Numbered from the stretch's first letter, positions 16,733 through 26,948 are shown. The stretch: 64,000 nucleotides of DNA from Flavobacterium bizetiae (GCF_902804475.1 NZ_CADCSU010000108.1:1-64000), one strand, 5' to 3'. Notes: generated by a model from the sequence alone, not told the origin. Numbers and translations are program-made.

Positions 16733-19180
16733 TTATTTTTTCTTGAATTTATTCAAAATTTCTTTCCAGAAACTTAATTTATCTCCTTCATCATGATAAC
16801 CGTTTGAATAAGCTCCATAACCGTACCCATATCCATAAGCCGTGCCATATTTCGCTTTATTCTCATAACCATTTAAAATAATACTCGCGTTTGCAAGTTC
16901 ACCTCGTTGCACTCTGGTATTTAGCAACGTGATCATGTCTTTTTTAGTATAATTTTGTCTTACTATATAAAGTGTAACATCAGCATATTGTGCCAATTCC
17001 AATGCATCAGATACTAATCCGACTGGAGGTGTATCCAGAATAATATAATCATAATGTTGTTTTAGCTCTGTAATCAATTCTCCCATTGCATCACTCAAAA
17101 TTAATTCTGACGGATTTGGAGGTATTGGCCCTGAAAGAATAACATCAAGATTAGGAATTTGAGTCGTGTTTATAATTTCAGCTAAACTATTTTGTTTAAT
17201 TAAATAATTCACCACTCCTATTTGATTTTTCAATCCAAACTCGTCTGCCAATCTTGGCTTTCTTAGGTCTAAACCAATAATTACGGTTTTCTTTTCGCTT
17301 AAAGCAAAAACGGTAGCGATATTTATCGAACAAAATGTTTTTCCTTCACCACTTATAGACGATGTGATCATCAATGTTTTTGAACCACTTACTTGCTGTT
17401 TTTTATACAGAAACTGCAACGAAGAACGAATCGTTCTAAAAGCTTCTGAAAGTGCTGACTTGGGCTTATCAAAAACAGCTAAATTCAGAGAATCTTTATT
17501 AACTCCAACGACACCAATTAATGGTATTTGAGTTAATTTATTAATATCTTCAGTATTTTGAATTGAATTATTGACAAAGAAAATTCCGAAAATAAATAAT
17601 AAAGGCACTAAGGTTCCTAAGAATAAAGCCAGAATATAATTTACAGAAGTTTTGGGACCAATTAAGCCTCCACCAATATCCTTTGCTGGATCAATAAAAT
17701 GGAGATCGGATAAATTTGACGCTTTTACAATCTCGGCCTCATTTCTTTTCTTTAAAAATTCAGTATAAATGTTATCACTTAAATCATATTTTCTCTGAAT
17801 CTTCAACAATTCCTGCTGCTCTTCCGGAAGTCTTTTTACAGTGCTTTCGGCCTGACCAATTTTAGCGTTTACCATTGCTAAATCTGTCATTAAAGATCCT
17901 TTTGCAGAAGCTATATTTTCAAGCAGAACATTTTTTACTGCCTGCATTTGGTTATCAAAATCTTTAAAGATTTTATCACTTTTTACTGCATAAGCCATTT
18001 CTGACCTTTGTGTAGAAAGCGCAATAAGTTTTGAAACATTAACAACAACATTCGGATCTTCTATTCCTGCCACAGAAGGTGCGGGTAATCTTGAGTAATC
18101 GACGCTATTGTTTAAATATGATTTTAAAGAATTGTAATAGGCAATTTTTCTTGTAACCTGATCTCTTTCGACATCAAAATCCATTATTTTATCTGAAACC
18201 TTTTCTCCGCCGCCTTCAATTTCATAAATATTTTTATCTTTTCTAAAGGTTTTGAGCTCACTTCCCGTTTCTTTCAATTGCGACTCCATTGCAACCAGTG
18301 TACTATCGATAAACCGTATGGTATTGTTTGCAAATTGTTTTTTTCCGTCAAGCTGAAGTTTGATTAACATTTTTACGGTTGCATTCAAATACTCCACCAT
18401 TCTGGCTTTGTTTGTTCCTTGCATCGATAATGTTAATATTGACCCGCCTTTATCATCAGAACTAACATTGACTCCTCTGTAACCTGATACAGTGCCATCA
18501 AAATCATTAAATTTTATAAAATATTCATTCCCTGTATACATACCGGGATTGTCATTTATTTGTATCTTCAAATTTAAAAAAGGCAAAGAAACCTGTTCTC
18601 CTACTTTATATTTCTTTACAAATTCTGTTGGCTGAACAGCGGTATTGCTATAAGTATTATTAGAATAGGTAATTAATGAAACAGAATTATTTTCGAAAGG
18701 AATTCGAATTTCATACTCGTTAGCGCTTAAAAATTTAATGCTAATCAAAGTATTAGCCAATTGACCTTTTGATTTATCAATTACGACATAAAAAGGAACA
18801 GCACCGTAAGAGTCTACTAAATTGTATTTTCCTTGTGTAAGATAATCGATGTAAAACTGTAATTTATCAACTACCAATTCATTGTGAGATCTTGATTGTA
18901 TTATTGTCGAAATTCCGTTTACCTGATCTGAAACTCCTCCCCAATTAAAAACCAAACTGGTATTTGATGTAAAAAACGGATTTCTTTCTTCTTTGATAGA
19001 AACCATCGTTTGCATAGCGTAAATTTTTTCTTTTCGAATATTTACCTGATATGCAATTGTAAAAGCAATGATTAAACTAGCTAAAAACCATTTCCAATAA
19101 CTTAGAATCTTTAACAAGAATCCTTTAAAATCAAAATTTGAATGATTCTCAAAAATGGAAAAATCTTTTATATCTAACAT
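16733..19180 (-). CDS. wzc: Wzc-type polysaccharide co-polymerase with BY-kinase domain
   Basis: This 815-residue inner-membrane protein joins a Wzz-like periplasmic domain (membrane segments near 28-45 and 513-536, long coiled-coil-like region about 285-470) to a cytoplasmic bacterial tyrosine kinase. The kinase shows Walker A SSISGEGKTF at about 607-616, Walker A' GLDLRKPRL at about 636-644 and Walker B ILDTPPVGL. The C-terminus has a Tyr cluster (KYGTAYGYGYGYGAYSNGY) that is the expected autophosphorylation tail. It regulates polymer length and export with the OPX lipoprotein 15 bp upstream. The phosphatase that usually opposes it is not in the window. Confidence 0.95.
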   Translation of the reverse strand: MLDIKDFSIFENHSNFDFKGFLLKILSYWKWFLASLIIAFTIAYQVNIRKEKIYAMQTMVSIKEERNPFFTSNTSLVFNWGGVSDQVNGISTIIQSRSHNELVVDKLQFYIDYLTQGKYNLVDSYGAVPFYVVIDKSKGQLANTLISIKFLSANEYEIRIPFENNSVSLITYSNNTYSNTAVQPTEFVKKYKVGEQVSLPFLNLKIQINDNPGMYTGNEYFIKFNDFDGTVSGYRGVNVSSDDKGGSILTLSMQGTNKARMVEYLNATVKMLIKLQLDGKKQFANNTIRFIDSTLVAMESQLKETGSELKTFRKDKNIYEIEGGGEKVSDKIMDFDVERDQVTRKIAYYNSLKSYLNNSVDYSRLPAPSVAGIEDPNVVVNVSKLIALSTQRSEMAYAVKSDKIFKDFDNQMQAVKNVLLENIASAKGSLMTDLAMVNAKIGQAESTVKRLPEEQQELLKIQRKYDLSDNIYTEFLKKRNEAEIVKASNLSDLHFIDPAKDIGGGLIGPKTSVNYILALFLGTLVPLLFIFGIFFVNNSIQNTEDINKLTQIPLIGVVGVNKDSLNLAVFDKPKSALSEAFRTIRSSLQFLYKKQQVSGSKTLMITSSISGEGKTFCSINIATVFALSEKKTVIIGLDLRKPRLADEFGLKNQIGVVNYLIKQNSLAEIINTTQIPNLDVILSGPIPPNPSELILSDAMGELITELKQHYDYIILDTPPVGLVSDALELAQYADVTLYIVRQNYTKKDMITLLNTRVQRGELANASIILNGYENKAKYGTAYGYGYGYGAYSNGYHDEGDKLSFWKEILNKFKKK

Positions 19181-19195
19181 TCTTTGAATTTAGTT

Positions 19196-19981
19196 TTAGT
19201 TTTTAAGCAATAGGAAGACTGTTGTAGCAAACGACAAAACAGTAATAATGGTAGTAATAGATTCTATACCTGTTTTTCCTGTTCCCCAGGTTTTTTGTTT
19301 AAGTGGTTTTACATAAACATAATCATTGGGCTGCAAATAAAAATAAGGTGATTTTATTACATTAACATCTGTTAAATCGATATCATGCATTTGTACACCT
19401 GTTGGGGTTTGACGAATTATTGTTACCTCTTTTCTATTTCCTGTAATTGTTATATCGCCGGCATTTGCGATGGCCTCCATAATATTTACATGCTCCTGAA
19501 ACAATGTTTTAGTTCCTGTACTTCCTACCTCACCATTTATTGTATATCTAAAACCTGCTAATTTTACAGTAACAAAAATATTAGCCTCTTTTTTAAAATA
19601 TTCTTCCAGTAATTTTTTTTCAATTGTAACACGAACTTCTTCAAGAGTATATCCTATAACATTAATCTCTCCTAAAATTGGCATTCTGATATTACCATGA
19701 TCATCAACAGTAAATCCGTTAAAATATAATGTTGACTCAGATTTTCCTGCTCCTGCTTCTGTTGTATTAAAGATTGAAACTAATTTAGGATCAATAGCTT
19801 TTATATCGACACTTAAAATATCATTTACCTGTAATCTGTAAGGTTTAGATTCTACTGCAGCAATATTATTTTGTTCTGTTGAACTGTTTTTATCCTGCAA
19901 ATAGGTTAAGTCCTTTACTGGAATACAGGATGTAAACAACACACTAATTAACAGTAATATATAAAAGCCGTTTTTTGTCAT
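19196..19981 (-). CDS. wza: OPX polysaccharide export lipoprotein (Wza-like)
   Basis: A 261-residue lipoprotein: the signal peptide ends in LFTSC with the lipid-modified Cys at 19. The export domain begins near residue 50 (YRLQVNDILSVDIKAIDP), and one SLBB domain (FRYTINGEVGSTGTKTLF to about 225) follows. A hydrophobic segment ends the protein (TTIITVLSFATTVFLLL). It should form the outer-membrane part of the exporter with the Wzc-like protein encoded directly downstream. It starts the transcription unit, with a probable promoter at 19998-20005. Confidence 0.93.
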   Translation of the reverse strand: MTKNGFYILLLISVLFTSCIPVKDLTYLQDKNSSTEQNNIAAVESKPYRLQVNDILSVDIKAIDPKLVSIFNTTEAGAGKSESTLYFNGFTVDDHGNIRMPILGEINVIGYTLEEVRVTIEKKLLEEYFKKEANIFVTVKLAGFRYTINGEVGSTGTKTLFQEHVNIMEAIANAGDITITGNRKEVTIIRQTPTGVQMHDIDLTDVNVIKSPYFYLQPNDYVYVKPLKQKTWGTGKTGIESITTIITVLSFATTVFLLLKN

Positions 19982-19997
19982 TATTAAAATTTTATCG

Positions 19998-20005
19998 CAA
20001 ATATA
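19998..20005 (-). promoter_or_regulatory. Probable -7 element of the wza-wzc operon
   Basis: A perfect TATATTTG (TAnnTTTG) on the minus strand ends 16 bp before the wza start codon. Twenty bases upstream there is TTT instead of the usual TTG. Transcription would start about 10 nt before the ATG, a very short leader. Confidence 0.5.
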
Positions 20006-20051
20006 GCTTTTCCTTTAATCTTCAGAAAATCTAACCTTTATTTGGGTTTAT

Positions 20052-20672
20052 TTAATTGTTTTTGAAAGTTTTTTCGAACGGAACGCGATGTAAAATACTT
20101 CTTCCGAGTGTAATTTCGTCTGCATATTCTAATTCATCACCCACAGATATACCTCTTGCAATGGTTGAAATTATAATTTCTGATTCTGCAATTTGTTTAT
20201 AAATGTAAAAATTAGTTGTATCTCCTTCCATTGTAGAGCTTAATGCAAAAATAATCTCGATTACCTTTCCTGCCTTTACTTTTTCGACCAAAGTCGAAAT
20301 GTTTAACTGACTTGGACCAACGCCTTCTATCGGGGAAATTTTACCACCCAGAACATGATAAATTCCTTTGTACTGACCTGTGTTTTCAATCGCCATTACG
20401 TCTCGAATATCCTCGACTACACAAATGGTCTGATGGTTTCGCGCTAAATTTGCACAAATCTCACAAACTTTTGTATCAGAAATATTATGGCAACTTTCGC
20501 AAAATTTAATATCCTCACGCATATTTAATAATGCCTGAGATAAAAAGCCTGTTTGTTCTTTTGGCTGTTTTAATAAATGCAACACCAATCGCAATGCCGT
20601 ACGTTTACCAATTCCTGGTAATTGCGACATTTCATTGACTGCTTTTTCTATTAATTTTGATGAAAATTCCAT
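20052..20672 (-). CDS. recR: Recombination mediator protein RecR
   Basis: A 206-residue protein that with RecO loads RecA at gaps. All parts are visible: the N-terminal HhH region ([20 protein letters not shown]), the C4 zinc finger ([16 protein letters not shown]), the Toprim domain beginning [14 protein letters not shown] and ending with the Walker-like [16 protein letters not shown]. The start at 20672 is the family start. A TACTTTTG -7-like element ends only 5 bp upstream of the ATG, so the mRNA may be nearly leaderless. It is on the same strand as the polysaccharide genes but separated by the promoter at 19998. Confidence 0.97.
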   Translation of the reverse strand: MEFSSKLIEKAVNEMSQLPGIGKRTALRLVLHLLKQPKEQTGFLSQALLNMREDIKFCESCHNISDTKVCEICANLARNHQTICVVEDIRDVMAIENTGQYKGIYHVLGGKISPIEGVGPSQLNISTLVEKVKAGKVIEIIFALSSTMEGDTTNFYIYKQIAESEIIISTIARGISVGDELEYADEITLGRSILHRVPFEKTFKNN

Positions 20673-20763
20673 GACGACAAAAGTAATATTTTTAATGGTT
20701 TAGTAGACTTGGAGACAACTAAATTCAATATGATCGAGAATACTTATTATAGATACAAAAGGG

Positions 20764-20850
20764 TCTTTCTAGCCCAGATGGTAACGGCATCCTTTTGTGG
20801 TGGGGTTCACCACAAAAGATATAGTGGACAGCTGGAAATAGCTCCTAAAA
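20764..20850 (-). ncRNA. Candidate structured RNA between the CoA-binding gene and recR
   Basis: The intergenic region holds a perfect 11-bp stem (20792-20802 with 20808-20818, CTTTTGTGGTG and its complement, loop of 5). On its two sides lie segments that on the minus strand read AGGAGCTATTTCCAGCTGTCC and ATCTGGGCTAG, partly complementary (CCAGCT/ATCTGG). From memory, segments of this form with a variable central hairpin recur in intergenic regions of Flavobacterium genomes. It may match a known Flavobacteria RNA motif such as Flavo-1, which was not checked. No T-run follows either side in the expected place, so it is not a plain terminator. Confidence 0.45.
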
Positions 20851-20853
20851 AAA

Positions 20854-21219
20854 TTAATATTGATTTGTAGCCAATAGTACCAAAGTACAAGCAACTTCTG
20901 CCTTAATATTATTCAATTCTAATAATTGATACAATTCCGGATTTTCGGTTCCAGGATTAAAAACCACACGTTTTGGTTGTGCTTCGATTATATAATTGTA
21001 ATAATCTCGCTGACGTGCAGGATTTAAATATAAAGTTACTGTATCTATGTTTTTTACCGGAATTGCTTTGGTATGAATTTTTACACCTGCAACTTCTCCT
21101 GTATTTTGACCAATTGCTAAAACTGTATGTCCTTTTTCGACTAACATATTTATGGCTCTATAAGCGTAACGATCTGGTTTTGTGGTTGCACCCAGAACTA
21201 AAGTTTTTTTATTTTTCAT
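20854..21219 (-). CDS. CoA-binding domain protein
   Basis: A 121-residue protein with a Rossmann-like CoA-binding fold: TLVLGATTKPDRYAYRAI at the N-terminus, then LVEKGHTVLAIG and the C-terminal VVFNPGTENPEL. It is the single-domain form seen in Bacteroidota (YccU/CoA_binding_2 type). A TTG-or-other start at 21249 would add ten residues; the ATG at 21219 (MKNKKTLVLG) fits the family. It is the only gene on this strand between the structured element and the divergent marC. The ligand is inferred from the fold, the physiological role is not known. Confidence 0.85.
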   Translation of the reverse strand: MKNKKTLVLGATTKPDRYAYRAINMLVEKGHTVLAIGQNTGEVAGVKIHTKAIPVKNIDTVTLYLNPARQRDYYNYIIEAQPKRVVFNPGTENPELYQLLELNNIKAEVACTLVLLATNQY

Positions 21220-21370
21220 TATTTTTAAATATTTCACAAAAGTAATCAAAAAGTACGAGCTTATTTTAGCTTATTGATTTAGTTACAAGAACAATTAAAA
21301 TAATATCCTAACAAGAATTTGCTTTCATATCTTAAAAAATAACTATTTTTACTTCATTAACTAAAATTAC

Positions 21371-22000
21371 ATGGATTTATTCATTTATCTATTTGCTGCT
21401 CTTTTTTCGGTATTAAATCCAATTGGTACAGTGCCCATTTTTGTTGGACTTACGCAACATGATTCTCAGGAAGAGCGTGCCAGAATTTCGCTTTGGACAG
21501 CCATAAACGTTTTTATCATTTTACTCGTTTCTTTTTTTATTGGTCAATATGTTCTGAGTTTTTTCGGAATCAGTATTGATGCGCTTCGAATTGCAGGCGG
21601 AATTGTAATTGTCAATTCTGGCTTTTCGTTACTTTCCGGTAAAATCAATAAAAAACGAGGAATCAATAAAAAGGTCGAAACAGATGCGCAACAACGTAAT
21701 GACATTGCATTGACTCCGTTAGCAATACCAATGCTGGCGGGACCGGGATCAATTTCGCTACTTATTGCTTTTTATCAGGAACATCACGGAATAGAAGAAA
21801 TCATTATATCTTCTCTAGCTATTCTAGCTATTGCAGTTGCTATTTTTGCTATTTTAAAAAGTGCACATTATTTAGCGCGAATACTTGGAGCTTCAGGAAT
21901 TGTGGCGATTTCCAGAATTGTTGGCTTTATAGTAATTTCTATCGGAATTCAATATATTGTAAGTTCGATTATTAATATAGTTAAAGGAAATTTGATGTAA
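21371..22000 (+). CDS. MarC family integral membrane protein
   Basis: A 209-residue protein with six predicted membrane segments. The family signatures are present: FAALFSVLNPIGTVPIFVGLT at the N-terminus, LRIAGGIVIVNSGFSLLSG, and the central TPLAIPMLAGPGSISLLI. Despite the historical name the family is not shown to be a drug-resistance determinant, and its substrate is unknown. The gene is divergent from the CoA-binding gene and convergent with the CtlX-like gene, with a shared terminator at 22021-22077. Confidence 0.92.
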   Translation: MDLFIYLFAALFSVLNPIGTVPIFVGLTQHDSQEERARISLWTAINVFIILLVSFFIGQYVLSFFGISIDALRIAGGIVIVNSGFSLLSGKINKKRGINKKVETDAQQRNDIALTPLAIPMLAGPGSISLLIAFYQEHHGIEEIIISSLAILAIAVAIFAILKSAHYLARILGASGIVAISRIVGFIVISIGIQYIVSSIINIVKGNLM

Positions 22001-22020
22001 ATCATTCAAAATACTTAAAT

Positions 22021-22077
22021 AAAAAAAATCCAAATTCCAAAAACTGAATATCTCAGTCTGGAATTTGGATTTTTTTT
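22021..22077. terminator. Bidirectional terminator between marC and the ctlX-like gene
   Basis: An 11-bp perfect stem (ATCCAAATTCC, 22028-22038, with 22060-22070) is flanked by A8 on the left and T-runs on the right. A smaller internal stem (ACTGA/TCAGT) lies in the loop. It can stop transcripts of both convergent genes. Confidence 0.85.
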
Positions 22078-22094
22078 ATTTGAATTTTTAAAAC

Positions 22095-23030
22095 TTAACT
22101 TCTTGGCAAGAATATTTCAGCCATCATACATCTTGCGCTTCCGCCTCCACAGGCTTCAATCGTATCAAGGCTTGAACTTAAAATTTCGGCATGATTTTCT
22201 AATTGAGCAATTTGTTTTGGAGTTAGACTTTGATGTGCCGATGCACTCATAACGATATATTTCTTATCGTTTGTTCCTCTAACTTCTAACATATTGCCTG
22301 CAAAATTATTTACCTGAGCTTCGGTAATCAGAATAACTTCTTTTTTATCCGCTTTTAGATTTTCAAGAACCATTTTGCGTTCTTTTTTGTCATCTATAGA
22401 ATCGGCACAGATAACAGCAAAAGTTTCGCCTAAACACATCATAACATTAGTATGATAGATTAGTTTACGTTCTCCATCGACAGTTTGAAAAGCTTCAAAA
22501 ATAACAGGAGCATAATCAAAGTCTTCACAGAATTCGATAAATAGTTCTTCATCAGCACGTGGAGATAATGCGCAATAGGCTTTTGCATTAGCACGGTCTA
22601 AAAGTAAACTACCGGTTCCTTCAAGGAAAAAACCATCTTCTTCTGCCGATGTGTAATCCATTATATTATTAATCTCAAAACCTTTATCTTCAAGAGTGTC
22701 TAAAATATCTTCACGACGTTCGTGGCGACGATTTTCTGCAAACATTGGATAAAGGGCCACATCTCCATTTTCATGAAAGGAAACCCAGTTGTTTGGAAAA
22801 ATACTATCCGGTGTATCTGTTTCTAATGTATCATCTATCACCGTAACATCAACTCCAACAGCTCTTAATTTTTCAACGAAAGTATCAAATTCCTGCTGTG
22901 CTTTTGCATTTACAGTACTTGGCAAAAGTCCGTCTAATACTTTTTGGTAATAATTATTTACAGCAGTTTGCTCATTCATTCTAAAAGCAACTGGCCGAAT
23001 CATTACTATTGCATTTGTCGTTTGTTTCAT
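22095..23030 (-). CDS. Arginine deiminase-superfamily protein, CtlX-like
   Basis: A 311-residue enzyme of the guanidine-group-modifying superfamily. The N-terminal AIVMIRPVAFRMNEQTAVNN and the C-terminal EACGGGSARCMMAE, with the probable nucleophile C301, match the CtlX branch described as a citrulline-utilisation hydrolase in Francisella. PDSIFPNNW and the later TDxxH-type region (IYHTNVMMCLG) form the rest of the active site. The gene lies 110 bp downstream of another superfamily member (23141-24055), which suggests linked arginine/citrulline metabolism. Whether it hydrolyses citrulline, arginine or a methylated form is not visible. Confidence 0.82.
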   Translation of the reverse strand: MKQTTNAIVMIRPVAFRMNEQTAVNNYYQKVLDGLLPSTVNAKAQQEFDTFVEKLRAVGVDVTVIDDTLETDTPDSIFPNNWVSFHENGDVALYPMFAENRRHERREDILDTLEDKGFEINNIMDYTSAEEDGFFLEGTGSLLLDRANAKAYCALSPRADEELFIEFCEDFDYAPVIFEAFQTVDGERKLIYHTNVMMCLGETFAVICADSIDDKKERKMVLENLKADKKEVILITEAQVNNFAGNMLEVRGTNDKKYIVMSASAHQSLTPKQIAQLENHAEILSSSLDTIEACGGGSARCMMAEIFLPRS

Positions 23031-23140
23031 CTTTTTTTAGTTTTTCACCATATAAGCTATATAAGTTCATTTAAAAACAAGCCTCTTATCAGCAAAGCTT
23101 ATATTTTCTTATTTAATTTATATGGTTTAATATATTTTTT

Positions 23141-24055
23141 TTAATCCCTAATTAATGGCAAAGTTGAACATCTCAATAAACCTTCCTGCTTTGCAATTTC
23201 GGCATAAGGAATTTCTTCAACAATAAAACCGTTTGCACGTAGCCAATTGTTTAATCTGGTAAAGTTTTTTTCTGAAACGACAACATTTTCGTCTATAGAA
23301 AATACATTAGAAAACATATTATACATTTCGTTTCTTTCGATATGAAATAAGTTTTCTTTCCCAAAAAGATTAACTAAATACATATAATCAGCTTCTTCAC
23401 GGAAACCTCTTTTATAAATAATTCCCTTATCTTTTCCAACGGGCTGAAAACAACAGTCAAGGTGCAATGCATTATCACGGGCTTCGATTTTAGATTTAAC
23501 CAAATCGAATTCTTTTACAATTTTATTCGGAAACAATTCTTTAATAAAATTAACACCGTACATATTTGTACGCGCTGTAATATAATCTTTATAGTCACTT
23601 CCTTTATAAGTTCCGATAAAAACATGATCGTTCCAAAGCATAACATCACCACCTTCAATATGAACTTCTTCCGGAGGACGAACTACTTTTAAAGGATCTA
23701 TCTGATCGATTATATATTGAATGGCATCTAACTCGCGCTCTCTATCAGGAAGAATATTTGATTTTACAAATGTATCATCTATAACGAAACCTATATCTCT
23801 CGCGAAAATTTGATTGTAATTCTCAATCATTTCAGGACGATATACTTTTACATCATATTTTTGAAATACAGCATTAAAAGCATCCATTTCAGCAACCATA
23901 TCTTTTTCGACAGGATAAGTTCCCGCTTTAATATGTTCCAAAGATTTAGGATCATAGGCTTCATCTAAAGATGGAGTCGGCCCATTATGAACAGCAGAAC
24001 CCAAAACTACAGCACGCAGTCTTGACGTTTCGTTCTTTATATTTAATTGCAACAT
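23141..24055 (-). CDS. Amidinotransferase/arginine deiminase-like protein
   Basis: A 304-residue homologue of the DDAH/amidinotransferase group. Visible active-site pieces are FARDIGFVI, HIEGGDVMLW, the ALHLDCCF His motif and the C-terminal GLLRCSTLPL with the probable nucleophile C296. It therefore probably acts on the guanidine group of arginine or a derivative (hydrolysis or transfer). It is downstream of gltA but separated by the terminator at 24082-24111; a TATCTTTG -7-like element (24082-24075) sits at the end of that terminator. The substrate cannot be assigned from sequence alone. Confidence 0.8.
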   Translation of the reverse strand: MLQLNIKNETSRLRAVVLGSAVHNGPTPSLDEAYDPKSLEHIKAGTYPVEKDMVAEMDAFNAVFQKYDVKVYRPEMIENYNQIFARDIGFVIDDTFVKSNILPDRERELDAIQYIIDQIDPLKVVRPPEEVHIEGGDVMLWNDHVFIGTYKGSDYKDYITARTNMYGVNFIKELFPNKIVKEFDLVKSKIEARDNALHLDCCFQPVGKDKGIIYKRGFREEADYMYLVNLFGKENLFHIERNEMYNMFSNVFSIDENVVVSEKNFTRLNNWLRANGFIVEEIPYAEIAKQEGLLRCSTLPLIRD

Positions 24056-24081
24056 AACTTTATTATATTTTGGCCAAAGAT

Positions 24082-24111
24082 AAAAAAAGCTTCACAGTTA
24101 AGTGAAGCTTT
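24082..24111 (-). terminator. Intrinsic terminator of gltA
   Basis: Just after the gltA stop codon, AAAGCTTCAC and GTGAAGCTTT form a 10-bp stem with a 6-nt loop, followed by seven T on the minus strand. Confidence 0.88.
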
Positions 24112-24120
24112 AAAATATTT

Positions 24121-25398
24121 TTATTTGTTCGACTTAAAGTCTCTCAACGGGTGTCCAGTATAAATTTGTCTTGGTCGACCAATTGGTTCTTTATTCTCAC
24201 GCATTTCTTTCCATTGAGCAATCCATCCTGGTAATCTACCAATAGCAAACATTACTGTAAACATATCTGTAGGAATACCTAAAGCTCTGTATATAATTCC
24301 AGAATAGAAATCTACGTTTGGATATAAGTTTCTTGATTTGAAGTAATCATCTTCTAAAGCTGCTGTTTCTAATTTTTTAGCGATCTCTAAAATAGGATCT
24401 TCAACTCCTAGAGTTTCCAAAACTTCTTTAGCTGCTTTTTTGATTATTTTAGCTCTTGGATCAAAGTTTTTGTAAACTCTGTGGCCAAATCCCATTAAAC
24501 GGAATGGATCATTTTTATCTTTCGCTTTCGCTAAAAATTTATCAGTATCCCCACCGTCTTTATTGATTTCTTCTAACATTTCAAGTACTGCTTGATTTGC
24601 ACCTCCGTGAAGAGGACCCCAAAGTGCAGAAACACCTGCAGAGATAGAAGCAAATAAACCAGCATGAGATGAACCCACCATTCTTACTGTAGATGTAGAA
24701 CAGTTTTGCTCGTGATCTGCATGAAGAATAAATAATTTATCTAATGCAGCAACAATAACCGGATTAGCTGAGTAAGGTCCTGTAGGCAATTTAAACATTA
24801 ATTGCATAAAGTTTTCTACGTAACCTTGTGTATTGTCATAGTAGTTTAACGGATAACCCATAGTTTTTCTATAAGTCCAGGTTGCAATTACAAGAAATTT
24901 ACCCATTGTTTTACAAATGGCTTCGTACATTTCTTTTTCATTTTCAACGTTTACCGCTTTTGGATTAAATGCTGTTAAAGCACTTGTTAAAGCAGAAAGA
25001 ACTCCCATTGGGTGAGCCGTTTTTGGGAAACCATCAATGATATTTTTCATCTCTTCGTTTACCAAAGTATGTTTTTTAATACCATTTTCAAACTGCTCTA
25101 ATTGTTGAGCTGTTGGCAATTCACCAAAAATTAAAAGATAAGATACTTCTAAAAAATTAGCTTTTTCAGCTAAATCTTCGATTGAATATCCTCTGTAACG
25201 TAAAATTCCTAATTCTCCGTCTAAGAATGTGATTTCACTTTTACAAGAACCAGAATTTTTATATCCAGGATCAAGAGTAATAATACCAGTTAAATCACGT
25301 AATTTGTTAATATCGATAGCTGATTCATTTTCGCTTCCTGTAATTACCGGAAGTTCAATTTTTTGACCATCTACTTCTAATGTAGCTATTTTTGACAT
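24121..25398 (-). CDS. gltA: Citrate synthase
   Basis: A 425-residue hexameric-type citrate synthase that condenses acetyl-CoA and oxaloacetate at the entry to the TCA cycle. The catalytic His regions are HADHEQNCSTSTVRMVG and MGFGHRVYKNFDPRA, with the GPLHGGANQAV loop and the later LYPNVDFYSG containing the catalytic Asp. N-terminal LDGELGILRYRGY is typical of type I. A TAGATTTG -7 element is at 25443-25436, about 38 bp upstream of the start, and an intrinsic terminator follows the gene. Confidence 0.97.
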   Translation of the reverse strand: MSKIATLEVDGQKIELPVITGSENESAIDINKLRDLTGIITLDPGYKNSGSCKSEITFLDGELGILRYRGYSIEDLAEKANFLEVSYLLIFGELPTAQQLEQFENGIKKHTLVNEEMKNIIDGFPKTAHPMGVLSALTSALTAFNPKAVNVENEKEMYEAICKTMGKFLVIATWTYRKTMGYPLNYYDNTQGYVENFMQLMFKLPTGPYSANPVIVAALDKLFILHADHEQNCSTSTVRMVGSSHAGLFASISAGVSALWGPLHGGANQAVLEMLEEINKDGGDTDKFLAKAKDKNDPFRLMGFGHRVYKNFDPRAKIIKKAAKEVLETLGVEDPILEIAKKLETAALEDDYFKSRNLYPNVDFYSGIIYRALGIPTDMFTVMFAIGRLPGWIAQWKEMRENKEPIGRPRQIYTGHPLRDFKSNK

Positions 25399-25435
25399 AA
25401 TATATCGGAAATAAATCTTTAAAATAATAATTTAT

Positions 25436-25443
25436 CAAATCTA
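25436..25443 (-). promoter_or_regulatory. Probable -7 element of gltA
   Basis: TAGATTTG on the minus strand matches TAnnTTTG. The expected TTG about 20 bp upstream is not present (T-rich instead), so only half the promoter is supported. Confidence 0.4.
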
Positions 25444-25497
25444 AGGAATTTAAGACTAATTAAAAAAAGAATACTGCTATGAATTTGTTAAAACTCC

Positions 25498-25529
25498 AAA
25501 AAAAAACCATTCGCGTAAACGAATGGTTT
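25498..25529 (-). terminator. Intrinsic terminator of eno
   Basis: AAACCATTCG and CGAATGGTTT form a perfect 10-bp stem (loop 6 nt) 24 bp after the enolase stop, followed by a run of T on the minus strand. Confidence 0.88.
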
Positions 25530-25553
25530 AATTTTAATATATAACTCTTACAA

Positions 25554-26858
<1,305 letters not shown>

Positions 26859-26948
26859 TTATTAATAAATTATAAATATTTTTCGAAATTATAAAAATAT
26901 TCAATATTAAATACCACATTTAACAATTAAATATCTTTATTTTATTAA

